Assembly: GCA_903813345.2 (NCBI GenBank)
Contig: CAIIXF020000004.1
Span: forward strand, 24,369,985-24,433,984
DNA: 64,000 bases
Origin: Owenia fusiformis
Lineage: Eukaryota > Annelida > Polychaeta > Sabellida > Oweniidae
Direction of reading: 5' to 3'
This document shows, one piece after another, positions 47,172 through 57,612 of this stretch. Within the stretch, counting starts at the first letter, position 1, and the number at the start of each line of letters is the position of its first letter. The notes beneath the pieces were generated by a model. The model saw nothing but the letters and a program-made list of their open reading frames with translations. It was not told the DNA's origin and did not search any database. A program made the position numbers and the translations under genes.

Positions 47172-47595
47172 TCAAATAAATAATAATAATGCGGTTGCAG
47201 ATTCATTTTAGCTGTAACCCGTTGTGCGAAACTTCTCTATTAAACATGAAATGCTACTTAACAGTTTTATATTTTGTAATAAATATGAATATACTTAAAT
47301 CTATTTGTTACTGTCAGTAATATGGCTGAATACCTTGAATTTGGTGTCTGTTAGCACATCGAGTAACTGAACTTTCCATTATTAAATGAAAGGGCGGTCT
47401 TACGGGATTTGAAGCTTAAGTTTATTAGGATATTAACAATCAAATATGTTAAATGTGAAGTATGTAGAATGTTACAATTATAGGTCAAGGTCACTTTAAA
47501 TGTCATTTTTGAGTGTTTGAGGTTAGAGGTCACATTTTGGATACTCAAGGTCACTTAAAATGCAATTCTTGGAGTTAATAGTCTTGCTCTGCAAA

Positions 47596-47715
47596 ATAAT
47601 AGTACAATAACGTCATTTCAAAGGGCAATATAGTGAAATATTGGACCAAGGGCTGCAGGCCCAAGGTCCAATATTTCACTATTTTGCCCGCAGAAATGAC
47701 GTCATTACTATTATT
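47596..47715. repeat. Hairpin-forming inverted repeat, 120 bp
   Basis: Arms beginning aataatagtacaataacgtc and ending gacgtcattactattatt enclose gtgaaatattggacc and its complement, with a gggctgcaggccc loop. It is probably a MITE. From 47716 to 48670 nothing else is recognised. Confidence 0.75.
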
Positions 47716-48806
47716 ACCACCGTTAATGACCAGGGCTGAAATAGCAAGTTTGAAATAGAAAATCTTAAGCACTGAACGATACCACTTTTCCCGGGAAACA
47801 TAGCCGGGCGGATAATGTCATTATTGCCCGACTAAAGTCATTAACGCCCGACACAATATTGCTCACGTCAATATAGCAATTTAAATGCCTTCTCAACTAG
47901 TACTAAAACCCCTAGAACAGGCCCTGCAAGGTGGTAATAATGTTGAATAATGTTATTTGAATAAATGTTGAAATGTTAAAAAATAGCACAATACTAATTT
48001 TGGTAACTAGATCATTTATTTTATATATAATATATACAGTGTTACATTTATTGCAGTGTAGTACAGTACAGTCAACAGCTGCATTAATAATCCATTGAAT
48101 TTTGTATATCAAATATTCTACTAGGTCTATTAAAAACAGATATTTTTGGTTTTCAGTTTATTGGAAATTGAACATTTTATGTCAGTACATGTATGTTTAA
48201 AAAGATTGTGACATGATTGAGTTGGTGCCTATTTACTGGTAGTTTTTTCTGTACATTTTTGAAAAAAAATTAAATATCTTTTTTTTTGAATTGGCAAATA
48301 TGTAACCACAAATACCATAGGGGTAAAGTACCCTAAAATAAAATAAATAACTGACAGAATGGAACTTTTAGAGTTCAAAACCCCAAAAGGAAATAAATTC
48401 CCTAGAATATCAAACACCCACTTTTAGTATAACTTAAGAAACAGTGCCTGACATTCCCCTTCAAAAGAGACTGATGCCCTATGAGAAAAAATTGATGTGG
48501 CTAAAAACATTTTTTTACCAGGACAGTAAATCTAATAGAAAGGTAGCACTTTCAAAATATACTATTTGAATATCTGTAAAATTTAAAAATTAATTTTACG
48601 CAAGTTATCAAAATCACAATTTTTACAGTATTCGGAATTTAAGGCGCAAGTTTCAATTTGGAGAATTTGACTATTATGTTTATGTTTCTTTATTTGGACC
48701 ATAAATTGATCATACAAATACATACTGGTATATATTAAGTAAAATAAAATAATATTACAATTTTACAGTGATAGTAAAGGTTGGTGGTGGTGTACAGAAC
48801 ATGTAA

Positions 48807-51800
48807 TTATATGCCCCTTGGGTTTGATGATTGCTTTAATGCATCCCTGTGCATTTCATAAATAGCATGTATTGTCCTCAATATTAATAGACAGTCCCTA
48901 TCTCCAAACTGACTACTGTCCAGGATAAGTCTTATCTTTTCTAAATCAGTGCCATATAGGTTACTGTTCTCAATAATATTATTTAATTGATGACTTAAAT
49001 GCTCAACTGCCTGGCAGTGAAATAATAAGTGTTGCAGTGTCTGCACTGCCCTATGACAAAGTGGACATGTCTCACTATCTTTATATTTTTCGCAAATGAG
49101 TGATGAGTTTCCACACAAAAGTCTCACCAGGGTTATACATGGTCTAATTAGGTATGGGTCATTTTTTGCCAATATCCACCACTTAATGGGTTTGATAACC
49201 TTAACAACATTTCTGAACGTACTGAGAGACCTGTACATCATACAACTAGACCTCCATTTTTCCAACTCATGTCTGTGCAACACATCCTTAACAATACTTT
49301 TCCACTGTGAGTTCGAGACAGATACTCCATAGAAAAGCCATTGCATTACATGATCTATTAAGTTGAACCTTTCAGCTATGTTAAGAATATCCCAGATAGG
49401 AGAATGACAATTGTTCTTTTTGTGGGTAAGTGTGCTGTTCAACCATTGACACACTCTTATGATGGCAATTTTCTTATAGACTACATCCACTGGTAACATG
49501 AGTAACTGCCATAAAAACATGAGCTTTCTTTGTAAGATTATAGTTGTAATATTATTCCACCCTAATGGTGCTAAACATGCACTGTTTGCCGTATTAATAG
49601 GAAGACCCTGCAGTTGTTTCGCTATTTTAATATGTGTGTTTTCATAGATATTCATTTCTTTTTCAGTCAGAACAATGGCTTCTACTCCATATGTCACTGA
49701 TGGCACTACAATACTCCAATATATGTTTGATGCAGTAAGGGGATTATACCTTACAGTGTCCATGGATACTAGTCCAATCCCTGCATTCATTGTCATGCGT
49801 CCAGTCCTACATTTTTCATTGACATATGGTGTATTATCTCCAGTTGATGACAAGTCGACTCCAACATGTTTACACACATTGGTTATTTCCAATACAGTCC
49901 CTGATAGTGTTAGTTCCTTAGGCTTTTGTGTTTCATGAGTATTCGTGGGTGGGAAGTAAAGAACTTGTGTTTTATTTGGGTGGTACCTATATCTCCATTT
50001 TTTACTATGGTTAAATATAATATTCAGCAATTTTTGCATGTTATTAGCATCTATAGCTACCAGGGTCATGTCATCAGCATATGCTGGGCATGTAAGCTTC
50101 AAGTCCCCAATTCCAGCTCCTAGTCCAGAAGCAGCTAGATCCTCCAATAGGCCAGATGTGAATCGCATATAGAGGTACATCGACAGGACCCCGCCCTGAT
50201 GGACTCCCTGTAATACATTAAATGGTTGTGATAATTTATCTCCTATTCTGATGACACATCTGTAATTATTATACCATATATTGATAATTCTCCACATTTT
50301 TCCATGTATACCCTGCTTGTAAAGAATATACATGAGACCCTGTATCCAGACAGAATCGAACGCTTTCCTCACGTCCACTGCTGTAACGTAACACTTCCCC
50401 CCTCTTTCAAGATTGTAGGCAATTGTCTCTCGGAGAGTGACAGATGTTTGTAAACACGAACAGTGTAGTTTATTACCACCTTGAAGTTCATGTATATCCT
50501 TTACTCGCTTGTTTTGCATAGAGCGCATAAGTAATAATCTTTCAAACAACTTACTAAACTGTATCATCAATGTTATGCCCCTATGATCATCTTTATTAAG
50601 TGGGTCCTTCTGGCCCCCTTTAAAAAGTGGGATTAAGATTCCAATTTTAAAATATTCTGGAACATATTCTTGATATATGATACAATTCATCAAGATTGTA
50701 AGGATTTCTAATACACAAGGGCCACCATATTTTATATGTTCCGAAGTGATATTATCATGTCCTGGGGCTCTTTTAGGTTTCATTAGATGTACCGCCTGCT
50801 CTAATTCTGTATTTGTGAAAGGGTCCTCCATATTGTCATCTCCATTGCTTTTTGAAGACTCCATCATGTTAATCAGTTCATTTTCAATTTGTTGCTTGTG
50901 TACATCATCATACAGAATGTCATTTTTTGGGGTAACCAATTCAGAAAAATATGTTCTCCATTCATCCAGAATCTCTCTATCTTCATTAAGTATCTGTCCA
51001 TTGTCATTTCTTATTGGGTTGGTCTTCACTGGTGTTTTTCTGCGTCTTTTCACTAGGTACCAGAATGTTTTCAAGTCTATATTATCATCATCTATCTGCT
51101 TTTGACATTCACGCTCATATTTATACCGTTCTCTCCTTAACAGCCTTCTGAATTGTTGCTTGGCTTCTCTGTACTGTTTGTATGTCTGGTTTTGTTGATC
51201 CATGGGTTTCCCTTCTTTAAGCCATTGTTTATATTTAAAACGTTTTGCATTAAGAAACTGTTTTAGTTCAGGTGACCAGAACGGCTTTAAATGTTTGTTA
51301 TACCTCTGTTTTGGTATGGTGGCCTCTGCCCCAGAGAGCAAAATATTACCTAAACTTCTGAAATAGTATTCTATATCTTCGTTTCTTAATGTACCATGTT
51401 CAACCTTCATGTTCAATTTTTCAATTAAGGGAGTTATCTCTGTTGTCATTTTCTGTGTATATGTGCCATTTATATCTTCATTTGTCATTTTTGACCATGC
51501 AATGCAAGGCTTTGGAGTAATTAGATTAGCATGGAGGTCCGCCATATCAATGTCAATGTTAATGTACAAAGGCAGATGGTCTGACAAATTTTCTAAACAT
51601 TCATCAATAATTCTACATTCTTTGACATTCTGAAGAATAGAATTCGACACGAGACAATGATCTATATACGATCTACCAATGCCTTCTTTGACAAAAGTAT
51701 ATCTTGGACCTGTAGTAAAGTTTAACATATCAACACATGTTAATGAATTTTCCTGTGAAAATTTAAACAACTTTTTACCATTGGGAGATGCTATATGATC

Positions 51801-52328
51801 ACTGCCTCTTGTCCCAGCAAGATTCCCTAGGCATCCATTCATATCACCTATAATGACAATATTACCAGTAGCAGAAAGTGTTTGTACTATTTCATGCAAT
51901 TGTTCTAATACACTATCGAAACATTGACTCCGACACTGTGGTTGGGGTAAATAAACAGATAATATATGCAGATTAATTGTATTAATGCCAATGGATATAC
52001 CTACTATTCTATCAGTTTTCATCTTAATATGCGATACATTTTTAAGAGTTTTTCTGTACCCAATAGCAACTCCCCCTTGACCAAAAATCATGCCTTTATG
52101 CATAGGGTTTAGTTCACTACTGCACATGGGTAAAACTTCAAATTCACTGTTAATCATTTTAAGATCATTTGCATTATCTGGAAATAGCATGTGTTCAGAC
52201 AAAGCAATCACATCAGCACTTTGCATTAAATATCGAACATAGTTCTCTCCAGTTCTAATGCCATTTACATTATACCCTATAATGGACAGACTCATCGATA
52301 GAATAATTATGTAAGTGATAGTCATCAT
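48807..52328 (-). CDS. LINE ORF2: endonuclease and reverse transcriptase, 1173 aa
   Basis: An AP-like endonuclease occupies about residues 13-255: GYNVNG (N20, N22), E45 in LSEH, GDMNG (D162, N164) and SDHLP (D250, H251). The reverse transcriptase follows: the palm motif VDVRKAFDSVW (D652), then GVHQGGVLS, then YADDM (D752, D753). A C-terminal CPLC...H...C zinc knuckle lies near residue 1088. There is no RNase H domain. All catalytic residues I can place are present, so the enzyme may be functional. The endonuclease, the QGG motif and the CPLC knuckle point to the L1/Tx1/I side of LINEs rather than the QGSVLGP type at 3.5 kb, but the clade is unresolved. Confidence 0.9.
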   Translation of the reverse strand: MMTITYIIILSMSLSIIGYNVNGIRTGENYVRYLMQSADVIALSEHMLFPDNANDLKMINSEFEVLPMCSSELNPMHKGMIFGQGGVAIGYRKTLKNVSHIKMKTDRIVGISIGINTINLHILSVYLPQPQCRSQCFDSVLEQLHEIVQTLSATGNIVIIGDMNGCLGNLAGTRGSDHIASPNGKKLFKFSQENSLTCVDMLNFTTGPRYTFVKEGIGRSYIDHCLVSNSILQNVKECRIIDECLENLSDHLPLYINIDIDMADLHANLITPKPCIAWSKMTNEDINGTYTQKMTTEITPLIEKLNMKVEHGTLRNEDIEYYFRSLGNILLSGAEATIPKQRYNKHLKPFWSPELKQFLNAKRFKYKQWLKEGKPMDQQNQTYKQYREAKQQFRRLLRRERYKYERECQKQIDDDNIDLKTFWYLVKRRRKTPVKTNPIRNDNGQILNEDREILDEWRTYFSELVTPKNDILYDDVHKQQIENELINMMESSKSNGDDNMEDPFTNTELEQAVHLMKPKRAPGHDNITSEHIKYGGPCVLEILTILMNCIIYQEYVPEYFKIGILIPLFKGGQKDPLNKDDHRGITLMIQFSKLFERLLLMRSMQNKRVKDIHELQGGNKLHCSCLQTSVTLRETIAYNLERGGKCYVTAVDVRKAFDSVWIQGLMYILYKQGIHGKMWRIINIWYNNYRCVIRIGDKLSQPFNVLQGVHQGGVLSMYLYMRFTSGLLEDLAASGLGAGIGDLKLTCPAYADDMTLVAIDANNMQKLLNIIFNHSKKWRYRYHPNKTQVLYFPPTNTHETQKPKELTLSGTVLEITNVCKHVGVDLSSTGDNTPYVNEKCRTGRMTMNAGIGLVSMDTVRYNPLTASNIYWSIVVPSVTYGVEAIVLTEKEMNIYENTHIKIAKQLQGLPINTANSACLAPLGWNNITTIILQRKLMFLWQLLMLPVDVVYKKIAIIRVCQWLNSTLTHKKNNCHSPIWDILNIAERFNLIDHVMQWLFYGVSVSNSQWKSIVKDVLHRHELEKWRSSCMMYRSLSTFRNVVKVIKPIKWWILAKNDPYLIRPCITLVRLLCGNSSLICEKYKDSETCPLCHRAVQTLQHLLFHCQAVEHLSHQLNNIIENSNLYGTDLEKIRLILDSSQFGDRDCLLILRTIHAIYEMHRDALKQSSNPRGI

Positions 52329-52360
52329 TTTGTATGTATAAATTCAACATTAACATGTAG

Positions 52361-53677
52361 CTAATCAACATTATCATTTCCATAACGCCTGTCCCATCCG
52401 TTACTGTCAAAGCGGGGTGGTGTAACTAGTCTGGTGTAGCGAGTCTGATGTTGTCCTTTGTCTTTATTATTAGAACGTGATGGATATCGCTGCCATTCTC
52501 GACACTGAATGTTTGAATCGGGCCAAAAATAAGGATCTTTCATTTCTACAATTGACAATAACGGTACTACTACTTTCACCCCAATGCTATCGTCGAACAT
52601 CTTTTTTCGAATAATGTTACATCTCATCACTCGAATACCGTTGTCGATCAGGTGCTGCTTTACTAGGCCCATTGCTATGTCAGGTGTCACATCATTACTT
52701 ACAGCAACATTGTCAACGTACATATGTATTGATTGCTCATGTTTTACACCTTTTAACTGTGGCTTTTTTTCAGGTTTAGATTGTCTCCTCGATCGAAGTT
52801 TCTGTTTTCGTGTCTGTGCTGTTTCCCATGTTGTACTCATACGGGTGTTTTGTTTTGGTTCCTTGTCATCATGCTCATTTATTATTTGTGCCCATGTTTT
52901 TCCATTGGTGCTGATTGTGTCATACATGTCACATATGGATTCATCATTTTCAAGTGTTTTATCATTTTCATCACATTTGGATTCAGGATTTTCCTGCTCA
53001 ACCACAACAGGTTTGACTGTATTAGGATCACACTGTACACTTTGACCTGGCACAGTTTTTGACACTGTTTTGGTTTTTCCGCTTGCATGGCTGATAACTC
53101 CATTGTCAAACTGTCCACTAACAGGCACCACTGAGTTGTTTGTATCTGAGTTCAAAATGAGCTTTGTTATTGTTAGGGCATCTCTACGACCTCGGCCTCT
53201 GCCAAACGAAGTATTATAAGTTGAAATAACTTTTGGAGTGCTAACAATATTAGGGTTAATTAGCGCATTTAAGGTCCTTTGTGGTTCATTGAGGTCAGGT
53301 ATTGAAGGTGAAGAAATAGGGCTACCTACTTGTAGTGTTGGCCCTTTCAACAAAGTTCGCTGTATAGATTCCATCTGTTGTCTCATATCATCCATTTCTT
53401 CATTGTGTTTCTCCTCAATCTTATCCATTTTATCTTTTAGTTCAACAATAGTATTCATAGCCATTGCTAGTTTAGCGTATAATTCCGTGACTTTTGATCT
53501 GAGAGGCTTCATAATATCATCCTTCAAACTTGGCAATGTTGACAGACTTTTACTAGATAATATAGTTTTGGGGAAATCATCATTATCACAGTTATCTGAT
53601 ATATATGTAAACATATCATAGATATCCACAGCAATATTAGCCATCTTTCCATCTCCAGTTCTATTCACTAGTTTCAA
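52361..53677 (-). CDS. LINE ORF1: coiled coil plus C-terminal domain
   Basis: A nucleic-acid chaperone-type ORF1 protein. A coiled coil lies around residues 65-110 (KDKMDKIEEKHNEEMDDMRQ), then a GRGRGRR basic patch, a low-complexity linker, and a C-terminal domain (YVDNVAVSNDVTPDI... through FWPDSNIQCREW) of the kind seen in ORF1 proteins of aquatic-animal LINEs. The first in-frame ATG is at 53644 (MANIAVD); the frame is open upstream without an ATG to about 53750, so either a non-ATG start is used or the 5' end is truncated. Confidence 0.75.
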   Translation of the reverse strand: MKLVNRTGDGKMANIAVDIYDMFTYISDNCDNDDFPKTILSSKSLSTLPSLKDDIMKPLRSKVTELYAKLAMAMNTIVELKDKMDKIEEKHNEEMDDMRQQMESIQRTLLKGPTLQVGSPISSPSIPDLNEPQRTLNALINPNIVSTPKVISTYNTSFGRGRGRRDALTITKLILNSDTNNSVVPVSGQFDNGVISHASGKTKTVSKTVPGQSVQCDPNTVKPVVVEQENPESKCDENDKTLENDESICDMYDTISTNGKTWAQIINEHDDKEPKQNTRMSTTWETAQTRKQKLRSRRQSKPEKKPQLKGVKHEQSIHMYVDNVAVSNDVTPDIAMGLVKQHLIDNGIRVMRCNIIRKKMFDDSIGVKVVVPLLSIVEMKDPYFWPDSNIQCREWQRYPSRSNNKDKGQHQTRYTRLVTPPRFDSNGWDRRYGNDNVD

Positions 53678-53907
53678 ATCTGGCTGCCTATATTCCTCAT
53701 CTTTTATTTCATATAGGGCTATATACTGTTCCTTTAATTCACATAATAATTGTCAAGGAGGTACAATGTTTTATTACCCTCTTAATTTTCTGATCGAAGC
53801 ATAAATAGCGTTCACTTCTGTACATGTTTTCTGAATAAATACAATATTATAAATTGTTTATTACAGGTATATAATATATACAAGGAAGGTATATATAAAT
53901 AGCTTAC

Positions 53908-53953
53908 CTTTTGTTTAACAGGTGCTTTAAGGATGATATCCAATTATCAACAG
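53908..53953 (-). CDS. Orphan candidate exon, 46 nt
   Basis: The minus strand reads acceptor acacctacag, 46 nt, then donor gtaagc. One frame encodes VDNWISSLKHLLNK, which looks like real protein. The 37-bp purine array lies immediately upstream in the putative intron. No partner exon was found between 45 and 57 kb, and PDCD10 ends upstream at 57597. It may belong to an unrecognised gene interrupted by the LINE, or it may be chance. Confidence 0.25.
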
Positions 53954-53964
53954 CTGTAGGTGTA

Positions 53965-54975
53965 TTCATAAGGGGAGGAGGGGACAATGAACAAAGTTCA
54001 TTTCATAAGGGGAGGAGGGGACAATGAACAAAGTTCATTTCATAAGGGGAGGAGGGGACAATGAACAAAGTTCATTTCATAAGGGGAGGAGGGGACAATG
54101 AACAAAGTTCATTTCATAAGGGGAGGAGGGGACAATGAACAAAGTTCATTTCATAAGGGGAGGAGGGGACAATGATCAAAGTTCATTTCATAAGGGGAGG
54201 AGGGGACAATGAACAAAGTTCATTTCATAAGGGGAGGAGGGGACAATGAACAAAGTTCATTTCATAAGGGGAGGAGGGGACAATGAACAAAGTTCATTTC
54301 ATAAGGGGAGGAGGGGACAATGAACAAAGTTCATTTCATAAGGGGAGGAGGGGACAATGGACAAAGTTCATTTCATAAGGGGAGGAGGGGACAATGATCA
54401 AAGTTCATTTCATAAGGGGAGGAGGGGACAATGATCAAAGTTCATTTCATAAGGGGAGGAGGGGACAATGGATAAAGTTCATTTCATAAGGGGAGGAGGG
54501 GACAATGGACAAAGTTCATTTGATAAGGGGAGGAGGGGACAATGATCAAAGTTCATTTCATAAGGGGAGGAGGGGACAATGGATAAAGTTCATTTCATAA
54601 GGGGAGGAGGGGACAATTAGGATAAAGTTCATTTCATAAGGGGAGGAGGGGACAATGGACAAAGTTCATTTCATAAGGGGAGGAGGGGACAATGGACAAA
54701 GTTCATTTCATAAGGGGAGGAGGGGACAATGGACAAAGTTCATTTCATAAGGGGAGGAGGGGACAATGGACGAAGTTCATTTCATAAGGGGAGGAGGGGA
54801 CAATGGACGAAGTTCATTTCATAAGGGGAGGAGGGGACAATGAACAAGGTTCATTTCATAAGGGGAGGAGGGGACAATGAGGGAGGAGGGGACAATGGAC
54901 GAAGTTCATTTCATAAGGGGAGGAGGGGACAATGATCAAAGTTCATTCCATGAGGGGAGGAGGGGACAATTATTT
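53965..54975. repeat. 37-bp purine-rich array, about 27 copies
   Basis: The unit begins ataaggggaggaggggacaa and ends tgaacaaagttcatttc. It contains the mirror repeat ggggaggagggg and an inverted tgaac/gttca. Copies differ mainly at gaacaaag, gatcaaag, ggacaaag and ggacgaag. On the minus strand it is a long pyrimidine tract just upstream of the orphan acceptor at 53953. Confidence 0.92.
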
Positions 54976-55545
54976 CTTTGGTGAAGAATTTTAATTTTTG
55001 GAAAAATCCAAGTGAGGGGTGAATCAAAATTTTGTTATATAAGAGATTGAGGGAGTTGCATCATAACACCTAATGTATGACAATTACATGTAAAACTCAG
55101 AATGGCAACTGAATCTGTTAATTTTAATCAAAATAAAATCATCTCTGTTTTTTCACAACTGTAGACAACTTGACATCATCCTTATATGTATATATTATTC
55201 ACTACTAACATTTACCCATAACCTTTACAATTATTAAATCATAAAAAATTATGTAATATTTTGATACGTCACAACTCTTGTGTAACACATGAAAATATTC
55301 ACGAAAAGTTTTTGCAAATCGTCTGATATATCAAATTATCAACTGGTCATGTGACCTAATCTGTCCAATCACAGTCTGTTTCTTTACTTTGAGATGCAAT
55401 AACCTTTAATATAACATGTTTGATGGCTTTCTGGTCATTTTCAGTTCTAAGAATGACATGACACCAAACACAAGTTCTACTTTCTCTGGCCTTTTACAGC
55501 ACAATTTTGATATTTGAAATATTCCACATAAAAATTTCAGATATA

Positions 55546-56993
55546 CAGGGTTACACAAAAATGCAATCCATTAAAGGTGCAACAATTAGTGCAGGGGGGC
55601 CATTCAACATCTTCGACCAGTGTCAAAATATATTTAAGTTTGGGTATTTCATCAAGACTAACATATATTTTCATTATCTACAAAGAAACCCCCTGGATGA
55701 ACATTATTTCAGCTGATATTCCTCTTGAAACGTGGTCGATCTTAAAAATCTATAAGTGGGACTCCCTTTATAGAAGCTTTGAACTGAATCTACACTTCTT
55801 AATGCTGAAATTGATGGTTTATACATACATTTTAAGAAGATAGGTGTGTCAAGGAACGTGTTAAGCCAAATATTGACATGATAGCTCAGAAAAAATAAAA
55901 AATTTCGGATTTTCTCTCTACAGTCCTTGTTGCCCCTTTAACTTTGGAATACTTTCTCGATTATGATGATGGAATCTCCATGAAATTTCCGATGAACACA
56001 ACCTACACAACAATATAGCCCCAAATGATGCTATAAAAATCATGAAGATTCAATCAAGAAAGCAAGTTTTATGTGCTGCCTGGCGAACCGCAAGACCCCT
56101 ATCAGCAACAGACAAGACAACAACATAGCACTTTAGAAAAGCAGCGCTTGCATTAGGCTCTGAAAAATGTGAGTCCCAATGAAGGAAAAAAATTTAAAAA
56201 GTGAGTCCCGACCGAAAAAAGTGTGTCCTCCAATATATAAGCTAAATTAGCTATAATGGGCTATTTTGGAATGTGCATGACTTGATCTTACATGTCTTAT
56301 GTGTTTTCAAAATGTTGCCATTCGTGCCCTGTGATTTAAACATGTTCCTTATATTCAATTCACTTATGTTACACATGTATGTAACCTCCAGCCTGTTATA
56401 GTAAAAACTATTATACTGTGATTATCTTTATACTTGCTGTTTGCACTGAACATTTTTTAGTATGAATTTGACGCTCAGTAATTTAGTGTATCACTACATT
56501 TTCTACATGATCAGAATCCTCTGATTTATATCATAAATTAGACCATTTTGACGTTATATAATCACAAATAGACTACTTCACCTAGGTAAGTATGCATCAT
56601 TTGTACAATTGAACTCATTTTGAAGGTTTTATATCAGCTTTTCAGTGAGAAAAATATGTCACATGCAAACTGATAACCTATTATCGCCCATTACAATAGT
56701 TCGTTTTTCTGCATTCTTTTTCTTTTTTACTCAAAATGAAGTTGTAAATCTCACATATTTTGATCTTATATACACCTCAAAGAAGTCAAACATGATCAAC
56801 TATTGAGATTTTCAAGATTTTCAAAAAATGTTCAAAGTTTTGACTCAATTTTTTTTCCGTCCCAAAAACGGAAATATTTTTTATTTTTCCGTCCTACAAT
56901 TTTTTTTTGCGTCACTTACATGTAAGAGACGCCGTTAATGCAAGCCCTGGAAAAGTGATAAAAATTCGAGGGTTTCATTTTTGTATCACCCTG
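55546..56993. mobile_element. Mariner-type element, 1.45 kb, non-coding
   Basis: Inverted ends cagggttacacaaaaatg and catttttgtatcaccctg, flanked by TA on both sides. No transposase frame longer than 90 aa, so it is non-autonomous or decayed. It carries a second element inside (56146-56946). Confidence 0.7.
56146..56946. mobile_element. hAT-like element nested in the mariner-type one
   Basis: Ends cagcgcttgcatta and taatgcaagccctg, flanked by agaaaag on the left and gaaaag on the right, a likely short target duplication. No coding capacity seen. Confidence 0.6.
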
Positions 56994-56999
56994 TATCTG

Positions 57000-57540
57000 T
57001 AATATGTAAAATATTGAGGTAAGTTGTTAAATTGTCTATACTTATTCAGATAACATACAGCATTGCTAATAATACATTGAGCAATTTTGTCTTTATAATG
57101 ATCATTAAGTAATATAACGTTTAAGGAACACAGCTGATCAAATTCAAGATTAAATATATAATATTAAGTCATTTTTACTCAAAATATTAATTTAATGAAA
57201 TTAAAATGTTGAATTGAATTTTACTGGGAATACAATTTAAATTCAGTATTAAATGCAATTATGGATTGAATGAAATTGAATTGTTGAATTGAATTTCACT
57301 GAAAATATATTTCAAATTCAGTGCTTTATACACATATTAATTGAATCAAATGTAAATACATTTTAAATTAAATGCAGTGCTAATTCCTGATTATGTCACT
57401 GCCTAATTGAAATTAATTAAGTCCAAAATTGATTAATGACATCTTCCAAACCATTTCGATGTTGCTTCTCAATCATCTCATATCCAAATTGCTTTTCAGA
57501 AAAATACTGAATTATTCATAAATGATGATGTTAATAGTGG
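57000..57540. other. AT-rich region downstream of PDCD10
   Basis: Contains two diverged copies of a block with gaattgaattt(t/c)act, and no gene. It probably includes the PDCD10 3' UTR. Confidence 0.45.
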
Positions 57541-57546
57541 CAGGGT

Positions 57547-57612
57547 TGTCTCCACACTAACAGAGTCCCCTTCACACTAACAGAGTTCTCTCCACACTAA
57601 CAGAGTTCTTTG
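57547..57612 (-). repeat. 22-bp triplication over the PDCD10 stop codon
   Basis: Three copies of tccacactaacagagttctc, of which the one at 57591-57610 carries the coding TAG. Shared with no other region. Confidence 0.8.

Larger units (their letters stand above)
48671..53800 (-). mobile_element. Full or near-full LINE with two open ORFs
   Basis: A non-LTR retrotransposon on the minus strand: ORF1, a 32-nt gap, ORF2, then a 3' UTR with AATAAA at 48693-48688 and an A-rich end near 48671. Both ORFs are uninterrupted, so the copy is young. The 5' end is not sharply defined; 53800 is approximate. It lies between the convergent ICE1 and PDCD10 genes. I saw no clear target-site duplication. Confidence 0.88.

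Noticed and set aside
53965-54975. Steroid-receptor-type response elements in the 37-bp array (gaac...gttc)
   Set aside because: The half-sites are three rather than five bases apart, so they do not match the GRE/ARE consensus.
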